Positions 1-10,489 of a stretch of 64,000 bases of DNA are shown in pieces (position 1 is the first letter of the stretch; every line of letters begins with the position of its first letter). Location of the stretch: contig CAXXSP010000026.1 in NCBI GenBank assembly GCA_963676605.2, positions 1-64,000 on the forward strand, written 5' to 3'. The notes under the pieces are model-generated. The model was not told the origin of the DNA, ran no database searches, and worked only from the letters and a program-made list of their open reading frames with translations. This DNA comes from SABI01 sp963676605 (GTDB lineage Bacteria > Spirochaetota > Spirochaetia > Sphaerochaetales > Sphaerochaetaceae). Both the position numbers and the translations under genes were made by a program.

Positions 1-1065
1 TAGTCACAATCGGCGGCATACAGGAGCTTGATAGCGCCGAGGCGGCTCTGGCCGGGGGATGGCGGATATCGTAACCGCCGCCCGCGGCTGATCGCCGATC
101 CCGATATGGGCAATAAGGCCTACAGCGGAAAGGGCGAAGACATCCGTCCCTGTGTGAAGTGCATGCGCTGCCACGACAGCGCCGTATACGAATACCATTA
201 CTCCTGCACGGTCAATCCCAGGATAGGTTTTGAACACCGTCTGCCGACTATGGTGAGCCAATCCGCCGGCCCAGGAAGATTTCCATCGTTGGCGGAGGCC
301 CCGCCGGCATGACCGCTGCCCTTGAGCTTTTATCCCGCGGACATGAGGTGACTTTGTACGAGGCATCCGATTCCCTGGGGGGTACTCTGAAGTTTTCCGA
401 AAAGGTCGCTTTCAAGAAAGATCTCAGGAAGTTCAAGGATTATCTGGTCGATCAGGTTATGAAATCGGATGTAAAGGTAAAGCTGAATACACAGGCCGAT
501 TCGGCCATGCTGAACGGGAGCGGCTCCGACATCGTTATCGCTGCCTGGGTTCTTCGCCCCTTATTCCCCCCATCCCCGGTATTGATGGGGACAATGTCAT
601 TACGGCTCTGGATTCCTATGGCCGGGAAGAGAGCCTGGGCGATGAAGTTGTTGTGCTGGGAGGCGGGCAGGTCGGCTGTGAGACGGCGCTCCATCTGGGG
701 AGTTATGGGCAAACGGGTCACTCTCCTTGAGATGCGTGATGGTATCCTGATGGATGCCTCCCAGACCCATAAGGATGAGATGATCTATGAGATCGGTAAC
801 TGCGAGAACGTGAACGTAATCACGTCGGCCATGTGCACGGGAATCAATAGGGACAGTGTAGCCTATGCCGGTCCTGAGGGAGATGAGATCATAATATCCA
901 CTCCGCAGGTTGTTCTCTCTGCGGGAATGAAAGCGGCCTCCGATAAGGCCGAAGAGCTGAGGGCCGGACTGGATTGCGACTTCTACGCCATAGGCGACTG
1001 CCAGAAAATCGGTACGGTGGAAAGCGCAACGAAAAGCGCCTAATAACCTGGCCGTCAGACTGTAA
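1..1065 (+). pseudogene. OYE-type FAD/NAD(P) oxidoreductase (2,4-dienoyl-CoA reductase-like), 3' part, frameshifted
   Basis: This is the C-terminal half of an NADH:flavin oxidoreductase of the 2,4-dienoyl-CoA/enoate reductase type; the gene starts outside the window. Reading across frames gives the end of the TIM barrel (GGIQELDSAEAALAGG, then RGLIADPD), the iron-sulfur motif RPCVKCMRC followed by SCTVNPRIGFEH, then the FAD-binding fold with GGGPAGMTAAL near position 290-320 and an NAD-binding VVLGGGQVGCETAL near 650. Family knowledge: such enzymes carry FMN, FAD and a 4Fe-4S cluster and reduce activated double bonds. At least four single-base indels (near 60, 270, 550-720 and 1042) break the frame; the last one places TAA early, and the natural end YNLAVRL-stop is at 1065. 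Substrate cannot be told from sequence. Confidence 0.75.
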
Positions 1066-1073
1066 TGAAAGGG

Positions 1074-1110
1074 GGCTGTTGCAGCTGTCCTGTTGTAACA
1101 GCCTTTTTTA
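1074..1110 (+). terminator. Rho-independent terminator after the reductase gene
   Basis: GGCTGTT pairs with AACAGCC across a 16-base loop that can fold further, followed by a run of six T. It lies 9 bases after the reconstructed stop codon of the OYE-type reductase. Confidence 0.7.
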
Positions 1111-1159
1111 TCTGATCAGAAATTACATGTTTTAAATTAAGAATCCCAGGAGAGAATAA

Positions 1160-1801
1160 TTGGCCGATCGTAATTATTTTATAAGAAGCATAGCCTTTAT
1201 CACAGGACTTTTCATTATGTCTCTGGCTGTTGCCCTGTCAGTAAAGGCTTTTCTTGGAGTATCTCCCATCTCCTGTATCCCCTTATATATTAAGTGAGAA
1301 ATACCCCCTGTCGATTGGGCAGATGACCATAGTATTCAACTGCTTCCTTATTTTCCTTCAGATAGTGCTGCTGAGAAAAAAATATAAGCTTTTCAGTTGA
1401 TTCAGCTGCCCGTGGTTTTTTTATTCGGTCTTTTTATCGATCTTTCCGTGTTTCTTCTTGCGTCTCTGCAATTTGAGAATTATTCTGTCAGGCTTCTCTT
1501 GTGTCTGCTAAGCTGCGCCATACTGGCATTCGGAGTCTTTATCGAAGTGAGTGCCAGGATAACCTATCTGCCCGGTGAGGGAGTCGCTCTGGCCCTCTCC
1601 GAAGTAACGGAATCGAATTCGAAAAACGAAGATCTTTGTTGACAGCTCCATGGTCATCACAGGGGCTTTGCTCTCTTTTCTTTGCATCAGCGATTGATCG
1701 GCGCCCGGGAAGGTACAATCCTGGCCGCCCTGCTGGTCGGCATATTCGTTAAACTGTATATCAAATATTTTAGTCGTAACGGAAAAGCCCCGGCCGAATG
1801 A
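1160..1801 (+). pseudogene. DUF6198/YczE-like integral membrane protein, frameshifted
   Basis: A multi-pass membrane protein of the YczE/YitT-like group (DUF6198). Pieces in successive frames give a first helix (YFIRSIAFITGLFIMSLAVA), the typical GVSPISCIP loop, a second stretch LSIGQMTIVFNCFLIFLQIVLLRKKY, then the longest intact piece (1397-1642) with LFIDLSVFLL and AFGVFIEVSA, the conserved YLPGEGVALALSEVT loop, and a last helix ILAALLVGIFVKLYI ending at TGA 1799-1801. The start is a probable TTG at 1160 with AGGAG 10 bases before it. At least three indels separate these pieces, so the gene is either decayed or mis-sequenced. Function of the family is poorly known; transport is guessed from topology only. 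Confidence 0.6.
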
Positions 1802-1839
1802 ACCTTAATTATCACTTTTGAGCGATTTATGATAATAAA

Positions 1840-1880
1840 TGATCATATCTGATTGACTGTGATCATATCTGGTGTTAATA
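1840..1880 (+). promoter_or_regulatory. DeoR-gene promoter with paired operator-like direct repeats
   Basis: A sigma70-like promoter TTGACT (1853-1858), 16-base spacer, TTAATA (1875-1880) precedes the DeoR-family gene. The 12-mer TGATCATATCTG occurs twice, at 1840-1851 and 1860-1871, exactly 20 bases apart (two helical turns); the second copy fills the promoter spacer. The arrangement suggests autoregulation by the adjacent DeoR protein, which is an inference from position. Confidence 0.5.
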
Positions 1881-1887
1881 TATCAGT

Positions 1888-2666
1888 ATGGGTAGCAGTA
1901 TGATTCCCGCCGAGAGGCAGGCGGCTATAGAAGAGTATCTCAGAAAAGAGGGTTTTGCCCAGGTCGAAGAACTCAGCCGGCTTTTGAATGTTTCCTCTAT
2001 CACTATCCGCCGGGATCTTGATCTTCTTGAGAAAAAAGGGCTACTGGAGAGGTCCCACGGGGGGGGCCCGATCCCGCAATTTCATTTACAGGGAAGCTCT
2101 TTTCGAAGAAAAGGGCCGTTCCCGGACGGACGAGAAAGCCCGCTATCGGCAAATATACGGCCGCTCTTGTTCAGCCGGGGGAAACCGTTTTTATCAACAG
2201 CGGATCCTCGACCCGTTATGTGGCGCCGCCCTGGCGGAGCGCAAGGACATACGCATCATAACCAATAACATCTCGATCCTCCAGGTCATGAACAACGAAA
2301 AACGGTCCCGAAGTCATTCTGCCCGGCGGCTATTATCGCCCCCGGTCCCAGTGCCTGGCGGGCGAGGAGACTCTCGCCTATCTGCGAAGGGTTTTCGCTG
2401 ACCGGACGATCATAGGTACGGACGGCATCTCACTTGAACACGGACTGACTTCCCCCGTTTCGCAGGAAGCGGCCGTTAACCGTATTATGGTGGAGCAGTG
2501 CCAGGGCGAAGTTCTCGTCGTGGCGGACAGCACCAAATTCGGACGGATCTCCCACTTTAAGACGGTTGAGCTGGGAGACGTGGATTTAGTAATCACCGAC
2601 AGCGGTCTGGACCCTTCACTTAAAGAGGGATTCGAAGCAGTCGGCATGGATATAAAGATTGTATAG
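1888..2666 (+). pseudogene. DeoR-family transcriptional regulator, frameshifted
   Basis: The N-terminus is an intact DeoR winged helix: residues VEELSRLLNVSSITIRRDLD followed by the LLERSHGG hinge. Pieces in the other frames restore the sugar-phosphate sensing domain: FIYREALFEEKGRSRTDEKA, GETVFINSGSSTRYVA, IRIITNNISILQVMN, DRTIIGTDGISLEHGL, VLVVADSTKFGRISHF and a C-terminal end at TAG 2664-2666. DeoR proteins repress carbohydrate or nucleoside genes and respond to phosphorylated sugars. At least five indels (near 2060, 2150, 2225, 2310 and 2370) break the frame. ATG 1888 or ATG 1900 could be the start. The next gene, an Ldh2-type dehydrogenase, begins 46 bases later and is a likely target. 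Confidence 0.7.
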
Positions 2667-2711
2667 AACCGGCGGTTCCCCTGCGGGGATCACCGAAACA
2701 AGGAGGACCCA

Positions 2712-3845
2712 ATGGGTTGGTACGAAAGTTACGGAGATAATTACAAAAACTGCGAGTGGATAGAGTTCCCCTTTCTTGAAAAGTTCATGAGAGACGCTCT
2801 GGTGGCCGCGGAGTTCCGGAAGGAGATGCGGATATCATAGGCGACGTTCTGATCGAGTCGGACAAAAGAGGAATCGACTCCCACGGAATCGGCCGCCTCA
2901 AACCTATCTATATCGACCGGATCAACTGGGGCATCTCAATCCCGTGACTAAGATCGATACGATCAGGGAGACGGAGACTACCGCCGTTCTGGACGGCAAT
3001 AACGGCATGGGCCATGTTGTCTCTAAAAAGGCCATGGAAATAGCTATCGAGAAGGCGAAGAAATACGGCATGGAATGGTGGCCGTACGGAATTCCACCCA
3101 TTACGGTATCGCCGCTATTACGCTTCCATGGCTACCGGGCAGGGTATGATCGGCATGACCGGCACCAACGCCCGGCCCTCCATCGCCCCCACATTCGGTG
3201 TGGAGAATATGCTGGGAACCAACCCCCTGACGATCGGCCTTCCCACGGACGAGGAGTTCGATTTATCCTGGACTGCGCCACCAGCGTTTCCAGAGAGGAA
3301 AAATCGAGATGTACAGCCGGGCCGGCAAGGAAACTGCCCCCGGGCTGGGTTATCGACAGAACCGGAAAAACCCGCACCGATACGGACCAGATCCTCATCG
3401 ACCTGACCAAGGGAAAAGCCGCTCTGGCCCCCCTGGGCGGACTGGGCGAAATGACCGCGGGTTCAAGGGCTTCGGCTACGCTACGGTGGTGGAAGTGCTT
3501 TCCGCCGCTCTGCAGGACGGATCCTTCCTCAAATCCCTTAACGGATTCGACGACGAGGGGAACCGGATACCCTATCCCCTGGGACACTTCTTCATGGCTA
3601 TTAATACGGAGAATTTCATGGGAGAGGAAACCTTCAGAAAGGTAGCGGGAAACATTATGCGGGACCTGCGAAATTCCGAAGTGGCCCCCGGAGAAGAGAG
3701 AATTTTCACTGCCGGCGAAAAGGAACATCTGGCGCGTAAGTACCGGATGGAACACGGATGCCCCGTACCTCCCGCCCTGCAGAAAGTCATGACCGAATTG
3801 AACGGCACCTATAAATTAGGGTACGATCTCAAGTGGGATAAATAG
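2712..3845 (+). pseudogene. Ldh2-family malate/lactate/ureidoglycolate dehydrogenase, frameshifted
   Basis: An NAD(P)-dependent 2-hydroxyacid dehydrogenase of the Ldh2 fold, starting at ATG 2712 with a strong AGGAGG 6 bases upstream. Recognisable pieces are DKRGIDSHGIGRLKP, a TAVLDGNNGMGHVVSKKAM stretch, the NSTHYGIAAYYA substrate loop, MTGTNARPSIAPTFG, MLGTNPLTIGLPT, ILDCATSVSQRGKIE, then GKAALAPLGGLGE with GFKGFGYATVVEVLSAA. Family members oxidise malate, lactate or related acids. At least five indels disrupt it, while the C-terminal 178 codons are open. It lies between a DeoR regulator and a malic enzyme, which suggests an organic-acid or sugar catabolic cluster. A second, intact member of the same family lies at 49408-50466. 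Confidence 0.72.
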
Positions 3846-4132
3846 CGGGAGGGATTCCGTTACGCTTGGGCATTGTGCCCCAAAAGGAACAGCGAAGCTA
3901 TAGCGTTATGCCCCGGCATTCGGCCCTATAAGCCTACCCGGAGCATGGCGGAGGGATTGAAGTGGAAATGGGCCCCCTGAGCCCGGCGGCGGCGACAGAG
4001 CCGGATGAGCCCAGGGATGAGCCCATTGCAGCGGAAAGCCCGGCCCGAAGGGCCCGCCCGAAACCAAGAAAAAAAATCAGCGGAATCCGCGAAACAATCC
4101 GTGTGTCCCGCGCTTAATAGAGGAATAGAATA

Positions 4133-5413
4133 ATGGATGAATTAAAGGAAAAGCCCTGGCCTATCACAGCATGGACGGTAGCCGGGCAAAGTAGAAGTGG
4201 TTCCACCAAGCCCTGCCATACGGCGGACGACCTTTCTATGGCCTATACTCCCGGTGTGGCCAAACCGGTCCTTGAGATCGCTGATCATAAGGAAAACGCC
4301 TATAAATATACTGCCAAGGGGAATCTTGTAGCCGTTATCTCCAATGGTTCCGCCATTCTGGGCCTGGGGTAACAGGGGAGCTCTGGCGAGCAAACCGGTT
4401 ATGGAGGGTAAGGGCGTCCTTTTCAAGAGATTCGCCGATATCGATGTGTTCGATATCGAGCTGGATACGGCCGACCCCCCGGAAGATAATCGAAGCTGTC
4501 AAGATGATGGAGCCCACCTTCGGCGGTGTGAACCTGGAGGATATCAAGGCTCCCGAGTGCTTTGAGATCGAAACGGCCCTAAAGGAAATATGCGATATCC
4601 CCATCTTTCACGATGACCAGCACGGCACGGGCGATTATCTGTACCGCCGGAATCATTAATGCTTCGGAAATCGTGAAAAAGCCTCTTGATACGATGAAGG
4701 TCGTATTCAACGGCGCCGGCGCGGCGGGTATCTCCTGCGCTAAAATGTTCATCGCCGCTGGAGTGAAGCCCGAGAATCTGTTTATGTGCGACCGCCACGG
4801 CGTCATAAGGAAGGACCGGACAGATCTGGGAGAAGAAAAGAAGCCCTTCGCCCGGGATACGGATCTCAAGACTCTGGCAGATGCCATGAAGGGCGCCGAC
4901 TGTTTCGTGGGTCTTTCCGCCGCCGATACGGTCAGCCAGGATATGGTCAGATCCATGGCTGACCAGCCGATCGTTTTCGCTATGGCCAATCCGGACCCCG
5001 AAATCCGACCCGAACTGGCCTGGAAGCCCGGCCGGACGTGATCATGGCACGGGACGAAGCGATTTTCCCAATCAGATCAATAATGTGCTGGGTTTCCCCT
5101 TTATTTTCCGGGGAGCCCTGGACGTACGGGCCACTTCCATATCGGAAGGCATGAAAATGGCCGCCGCCCGCGCCCTGGCTGACCTGGCCAAGGAATCGGT
5201 GCCCGAGTCTGTCAGAAAAGCCTACGGGGGTGCTGACTTTTCCTTCGGTCCCGGTTATATTGTTCCCAAGCCCTTCGATCCCCGGGTTATCGAGTGGGAG
5301 GCCCTGGCCGTAGCCAAAGCCGCCTGCGAAGAGGGACTGGCCGATCAGCCCATAACGGACTGGGATGCCTACCGAAAGGAACTCAGGGACAGATGGAGAA
5401 ATTCTGGGAGTAG
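4133..5413 (+). pseudogene. maeB: NAD(P)-dependent malic enzyme, frameshifted
   Basis: Malic enzyme (malate to pyruvate plus CO2) of the short bacterial form. Visible motifs are the N-terminal AYTPGVAKPVLEI, NLVAVISNGSAILGLGNRGALASKPVMEGK, the metal-binding FADIDVFDIELD, FHDDQHGTA, the Rossmann GAGAAGISCAKM near 4710, and the C-terminal ANPDPEIRP, NQINNVLGFPFIFRGALDVRA. The protein would be about 425 aa, normal for the family. Five or more single-base indels (near 4150-4200, 4370, 4480, 4640, 5030 and 5395) break it; the restored stop is TAG 5411-5413. It follows the Ldh2-type gene after a GC-rich 287-base gap (3846-4132) in which I see only short GGCCC palindromes. Confidence 0.8.
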
Positions 5414-5420
5414 ACGGATT

Positions 5421-6176
5421 ATGAGTTTCGGACAGCTGGTACTTCTTTTAATCGGAGCCTTTGTGCTTTACATGGCTGTGGAAGAACTGGGGAAGCCTTC
5501 TCCTTTTCAGGGCGGCGAGAGCTTACAGCAAGGGTGAAAGAGGAGAGCAGTGTAAAGAAGCTGGAGAGGGCGCTTGCCTTTCCCATGAGGCCTCAGCACA
5601 GGCTTACCTGCGCCTATCTGCTCTTGAAAGAGGGCCGGCTTGAGGAAGCGGATAAAATCATCGCTCCCCTGAGGACGGCTGTCGCGAAAAAATACAATCC
5701 CAACCTGGCCCGCGTCTATTACTCCCTCGTTCTCTGGAAAAGGGGAGAGCTCGACCAGGCTGTGGAAAGCCTTGAGGGATTGCTGGAAGAGGGGTACCGT
5801 ACGGGAGTCCTCTACGGCAATCTCGGCTATTTCCTTATTGAGAAGGGCGATTACGACCGGGCCCTGGAAGTCAATCTGGCCGGTATTGACTATGATTCCT
5901 CCTCCGCCGTCGGCAGGGATAATTCTGGGGCTTACCTACATCATGACCGGAGAGTGGGACAAGGCGCTCGAGATTTATGACAAGCTCTTGCCCGAACTGC
6001 CCGGTTTTCCCGACGCCTATTACAACCGCGCCCTGATCCACGGCCACTTCAATGAGTGGGAAGAGGCCAAAGATCTGCTGATCAAAGCCTGGAAAGAATT
6101 CCATTTTCTGAGTACCCTGAGCAAAGAGCAGATTCAGGAAAAGCTCAAAGAGGCGGAAGAGCGGATTTCAACATAA
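5421..6176 (+). pseudogene. TPR-repeat protein with N-terminal membrane anchor, frameshifted
   Basis: Starts at ATG 5421, seven bases after the malic enzyme stop. The first 20 residues form a membrane helix (FGQLVLLLIGAFVLYMAVEE). The following sequence is built of tetratricopeptide repeats, with clear units ARVYYSLVLWKRGELDQAVE, GVLYGNLGYFLIEKGDYDRAL and LTYIMTGEWDKALEIYD. TPR arrays bind partner proteins; the partner is unknown. Two indels, near 5500-5540 and near 5925, split the frame into three open pieces. Total length would be about 250 aa. Confidence 0.65.
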
Positions 6177-6218
6177 CCCCAGCCCTCGCATGGCCTTTCA
6201 TCTGGCATTCGTCATGAT

Positions 6219-6245
6219 TTCCATCCGAAAGGATGGAGCTTTTCT
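6219..6245 (+). terminator. Rho-independent terminator after the TPR gene
   Basis: TCCATCC and GGATGGA form a 7-bp stem closed by a GAAA tetraloop, followed by GCTTTTC. It lies 43 bases after the TPR stop codon. Confidence 0.65.
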
Positions 6246-6412
6246 ATCCACGAAGCGATAGTATGGCGATTAAGGAGAATCGTCATGTCCCATATCGCAA
6301 GCGTCATCATTCAAAGGGTCCCTGTCTTCGGGGGGGCCTGTTCAAAGATTCCCCCTATTCGTTTTTCCCTTTCTGCTCTTCTCATGTTTCTCCATGCCCA
6401 CCGAAGTTGTGA

Positions 6413-7492
6413 ATGAAGAGGCTTTTCTCGGGAAAACGGAAAGGGAAGGTTCACATCTCCGCTACGGGAAGGACTTTTCTGAGTTCTGCAGAATTCCCTC
6501 TGCTTTTCTCCGTCGAGAGAGAGGATCTGGAATGCATTATCCTGATTGATATCGAATCTTCGGAATACTATAGGACAATCGAGTATCAGGCTGTGGATGA
6601 TGAACGGGGAGAGGGGCATATCGTCATCCTTTATGATCTGGATGACAGGAAGAATATCTATTACTCCCCGGGGCTGTCCGTCGATGAAGAGGATTACCGC
6701 CATTTTAACGATATCCGGCAGATTCGTGAGACAGTGATAAACGGCTTTCACGAATACGGGGGAAATGGCCTGAAGGCCGCTATGGATATGACCGATTCGG
6801 CGGGGAGAAGAGTCGCTTATACTATTGAAGAGAACAATCCCTCCGCCGAACTGGGCGGTCTGGTCGCTCCCGTAGCACGGGATGTAGCCGAACCGGAGTT
6901 CTTTCCTTTTATCTATATGGACTATTTCGGCTTTTCCCCGGCAGAGAGCACGGAAGTCGCCGCAGAAGTGGACGGGCGGGAATCTCCTGTCGTTTCCCTT
7001 CCCGTCAAGCTGAACGGGATCAAGCCCTACATGATTCGCTATTCTCTCAGATCACCTGTCCTGAACTGGAACGGGGAAAAATCCGGGCCCCTTGAATACG
7101 CTGCTCCGGCAGCTGGTGAATCGGACCTGGAATATGGCGGCTGGATCTATCATCTGGCATGGAGGGGCAATATTCCCGAGACTGCGGGACTGACATCCTG
7201 CGGTGAAGGGGGAGACATATCGGTGCTGTTTTCCCCGCCCGTTCCCAACCTGCTCTACCTTGATCCTTCCGAAGAAATCAAGGGACGTTTCTCCTTCAGT
7301 TCCGAGCGGCACAGGGGAATCTTCGCCGGGGAATACACTCTGGCCTATCGGGGCCGCTGGCGATTCACACTGCACCCCACCCATTGCAGCAAGCCGGCCG
7401 TTCTGCCGGGGAAATGGTGGCGGAACTATCGATTTATTATGGACGTATCCCTCGATACGCGGAGGGTAGAGAGCGAATGGAGTGTAAAATGA
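6413..7492 (+). CDS. Unknown protein, about 360 aa, next to a CocE-type hydrolase
   Basis: I do not recognise this protein. The open frame is 359 codons from 6413, but the true start is unclear: the first 25 codons in this frame look unlike protein, and an alternative reading upstream (6360-6440) resembles a signal peptide followed by VVNEEAFLGKT, so a frameshift near 6480 may hide the N-terminus. The body is acidic and rich in beta-type sequence (LECIILIDIESSEYYRTIEYQ, KPYMIRYSLRSPVLNWNGE) without obvious helices. The stop codon overlaps the ATG of the following membrane-anchored hydrolase in an ATGA, so the two are translationally coupled and may act together outside the cytoplasm. Cys and His patterns give no metal site. 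Confidence 0.5.
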   Translation: MKRLFSGKRKGKVHISATGRTFLSSAEFPLLFSVEREDLECIILIDIESSEYYRTIEYQAVDDERGEGHIVILYDLDDRKNIYYSPGLSVDEEDYRHFNDIRQIRETVINGFHEYGGNGLKAAMDMTDSAGRRVAYTIEENNPSAELGGLVAPVARDVAEPEFFPFIYMDYFGFSPAESTEVAAEVDGRESPVVSLPVKLNGIKPYMIRYSLRSPVLNWNGEKSGPLEYAAPAAGESDLEYGGWIYHLAWRGNIPETAGLTSCGEGGDISVLFSPPVPNLLYLDPSEEIKGRFSFSSERHRGIFAGEYTLAYRGRWRFTLHPTHCSKPAVLPGKWWRNYRFIMDVSLDTRRVESEWSVK

Positions 7493-9401
7493 AGAAAATC
7501 ATCCTGAGTATCATAATTGTCATTATAACCCTTATCCTTTTCATGGCTGTCTGGACCGGGATGTATCCGGAACAGGCCTATGTTAAGACTCCTTCAGGGC
7601 GCCCAAGGAGCGAGGCCTTCTACCTGGCTATGGACGACGGCATAAGAATCGCCCTGGAAGTTCTGGCTGCCGCCGGAGTACGGAGGAGAGGAAAAGATCC
7701 CCCGCCATGATACAGGCCACCCGCTACAGCCGGACCACCCTTTCCGCCTATCATGACCTTCCTTTTCTCTTCAAGCTGAAAGTCAGGCTGGGCCTTGTTC
7801 CCGACTGGCTCGCCACTCTGTATCAGTTAGACCAGGAATCGGATCTCTTCAACCGGGCCGGCTATGCGGTAGTTCTCGTGGATATGAGGGGAAGCGGCGC
7901 CTCCTACGGAACCCGGCCCATAGAGTGGTCTCCCCGGGAGATTGAGGATATGGGAGCCGTCATGGACTGGATCGTTGAGCAGCCCTGGTCCAGCGGCGCC
8001 ATCGGCGCCTGGGGCATGTCCTATACGGGGAATACGGCGGAACTCATGGCGACCCTGAACCATCCCGCCCTCAAAGCCGTCGCTCCCGGTTCCAGCGATT
8101 TCGATCCCCTTTTCGGAGTGGGAATGCCCGGGGGAGTGAAAACCGATGATTTCATTCGCCAGTGGAGCGAGATGAATATGTCCCTTGATTCGGATGCCAG
8201 CCACGCCAGGGCTGTCGATGGTGATGATTCCGGACGGCTTCTCGCCGAAGCTTACGAGAGCCATGACTCGGAGAATATCTATGACGCCCTGGCGGGTATG
8301 GAGTATCGGGACGACCCCTGGGGCGACAGCGGCCTGACTATGGGCGAGGTCAGTCCCTGGGGGCTTAAGGATGAGATTGAGAAATCAGGAGTGCCCATGC
8401 ACGTCACCGCCGGCTGGCTGGACGCCTGCGTGGCCGACGGGGCTATAAGCCGTTTTATGACTTTCTCCAATCATCAGGAGGTGGTGATTGGCCCCTGGGG
8501 ACACGGGCAGGGTCCCTCCTGCGATCCTCTCCTGGGAAAGAACCCCATGCCCGGGGAGAAAGCAAAGGAGCAGATCGAATTTTACGGTATGTACCTGAGG
8601 GCCCGTGAGGAGCAGATAGGGCGGATGATCGCATTCTTCGACAGGTATCTCAAGGAGGGCGGAAGCCCGCGGGAAGAGGCCGGGGGAATCACCTATTACA
8701 CCCTGGGCGCGGATACCTGGAACCATACGGATATCTGGCCCCCCGCCGGGAGCTACTGCGAGACGCTCTATTTCGCAACCCGGAACAGGCTGAGTCCCTT
8801 CGCTCCCGATCTACCGGAGGGTGAAGACCTCTACCGGGTTGATCCGCAGGCTTCCACGGGGATGAACAACCGCTGGATGACCCAGATGGGGCACTTCGTC
8901 GACTACACCGCCGACAGGAGGGAGGAGGATAAAAAGCTGCTTGTCTATACCACGGAACCCTTTTCCCGGGACAGGACTATAACGGGTACTCCTGTTGTCA
9001 CCCTTTTTGTCGACTCTTCCCGTCCCGACCCGGCTTTCCATGTGTACCTGGAAGATGTGGGCCCCGACGGAAGAGTGACCTATCTGACCGAAGGAGTGCT
9101 GAGGGGAATCCACCGGGCCGTATCCGGGGAGAAAGCCCTTTATCAAAGCCCCGGAGTCATCCACTCTTTCATGAAGGAAGACGCCCGGGATCTGGTTCCG
9201 GGAGAAACGGAGGAGATCTCCCTGAATCTCAATGCCCTCTCCGCCCGAATCGGGAAGGGCCATGCCCTGCGCATCGCCCTGGCGGGAGAGGACGCCTCTG
9301 TCTTCTCACGGGAAGGAGAGGAGAACCGGGCGGTCTGGAAAATTATGAGAAATGTGTCTTTTTCCTCCCGTGTGGAGATCCCATTCATTATTGAACCCTA
9401 A
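7489..9401 (+). pseudogene. Membrane-anchored CocE/NonD-family serine hydrolase, one frameshift
   Basis: An alpha/beta hydrolase of the CocE/X-Pro dipeptidyl-peptidase type. ATG 7489 overlaps the previous stop codon; the first 25 residues after it are one membrane helix (IILSIIIVIITLILFMAVWT). The catalytic domain carries VLVDMRGSGASYGTRP, the nucleophile elbow GAWGMSYTGNTAEL (Ser), an acid loop around TAGWLDACV and the catalytic His in VIGPWGHGQG. The C-terminal third (from about 8900) is the jelly-roll domain usual for the family, ending VEIPFIIEP. Family members cleave esters, amides or acyl groups. A single indel near 7680 separates the anchor and first 65 codons from the 564-codon main frame, which is otherwise open and complete. 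Confidence 0.8.
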
Positions 9402-9406
9402 TTAAC

Positions 9407-9435
9407 TTGACCATTTCCCGTTCTCAAAATACAAT
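9407..9435 (+). promoter_or_regulatory. Sigma70-type promoter of the MalT-type regulator gene
   Basis: TTGACC (9407-9412), a 17-base spacer and TACAAT (9430-9435) lie 20 bases before the ATG of the LuxR/MalT-type gene, with AGGGGA as ribosome binding site. Confidence 0.6.
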
Positions 9436-9454
9436 CTTTCCATAGGGGACGGAA

Positions 9455-10489
9455 ATGGATTTACTGCTGACGAAGTTTCATAAGCCTCACGGGGAGGGGC
9501 CGGGCTGTTCTCCGAGATCCTCCCTCGATTACGGGACTCTGCCCCCGGCCTGGCAGGTCCTCCTTCTCTCCGCACCGGCGGGCTTCGGCAAGACCTCCCT
9601 TCTGGGCCAGTGGATGGAGCATTGCGGCGGCGAAACGGCTTTCCTCTCTCTGGATGCCTATGATAATGAGCCGCGCCGATTCTGGAACTACTTCATCGCC
9701 AGTGTGAACCGGGTGCTTCCCGATGCGGGCAAGGGAGTCCTTTCCCTTCTGAATACTCCCGAACTGCCGGAAATCGAAAACTGCCTGATTCCCTTCATAA
9801 ATGATCTCCATGAAAGGGAATCGGGCCTGATAATGGTACTGGATGATCTGCATGCCATAGAGGAACCGGCTATCTTCCGCGGGCTCGATTTTCTTCTGGA
9901 CAACCTGCCCGAATCGGTTCGTTTCATTTTCTCAACCAGGGAGGATCCGCCTATCTCACTGGGACGGCTCAGAGCGAAGGGCCGGCTCTGCGAGATACGG
10001 CAGCATGACCTGCGCTTTTCCGAGGACGAGGCCTGCCGTTTCCTGAACAGGGGGCTGGACGCGAAGCTTTCCCGGGAGGACTGCCTCTCCCTCTTCAAAA
10101 GGACGGAAGGATGGGTGACCGGACTGCAGCTGGTCAAATCCGCCCTGAGGCAGCAGAAAGACAGGGCGGCGTTTATCCGTTCCTTTTCCGGCAGCCATAA
10201 TTATGTGTTCGATTATCTCCTGGAAGAGGTCATGGAACGCCTGGACGGGGAGACCGCAACCTTTCTGCTGGAGTCGTCCCTTTTCGATGAATTTTCCTCT
10301 CCCCTCTGCGACGACTATCTGGTAAGAAAGACCGGAGACAGCATCAAGAGGATCGGCCGGGCCAACCTTTTTCTGATTCCCCTGGATGATGAAGGAATCT
10401 GGTTCCGTTACCACCATCTTTTCCTCGATTTTCTCAGGAACCGTCTTCGGGAAGGACTCTCCGGGGAAGAAATATTTCCCAGATTCTGA
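9455..10489 (+). pseudogene. MalT-type LuxR-family ATPase regulator, 3' truncated
   Basis: The N-terminal STAND-type ATPase domain of a large MalT/LuxR regulator. It shows the start MDLLLTKFHKP, the Walker A loop APAGFGKTSLL at about residues 47-57, the Walker B LIMVLDDLHAIEEP near 130, an FSTREDPP sensor, and EGWVTGLQL and FRYHHLFLDFLRNRL typical of the winged-helix end of the ATPase module. Full members are about 850-900 aa with a sensor TPR region and a C-terminal LuxR helix-turn-helix; only 344 codons are present here. Similarity stops at about position 10,474, where the sequence becomes selD in a different frame. The frame is clean up to that point, so the truncation is caused by the junction and not by gradual decay. 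Confidence 0.8.
10466..10483. other. Junction between a truncated MalT-type gene and a truncated selD
   Basis: Up to about 10,474 the sequence encodes the MalT-type frame (REGLSGEEI); from about 10,474-10,480 it encodes the interior of SelD (ISQILKGGAEKV) in another frame. Both proteins are cut in mid-domain and no repeat or inverted repeat is visible at the join. This could be a deletion, an illegitimate recombination or an assembly misjoin. Confidence 0.75.
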
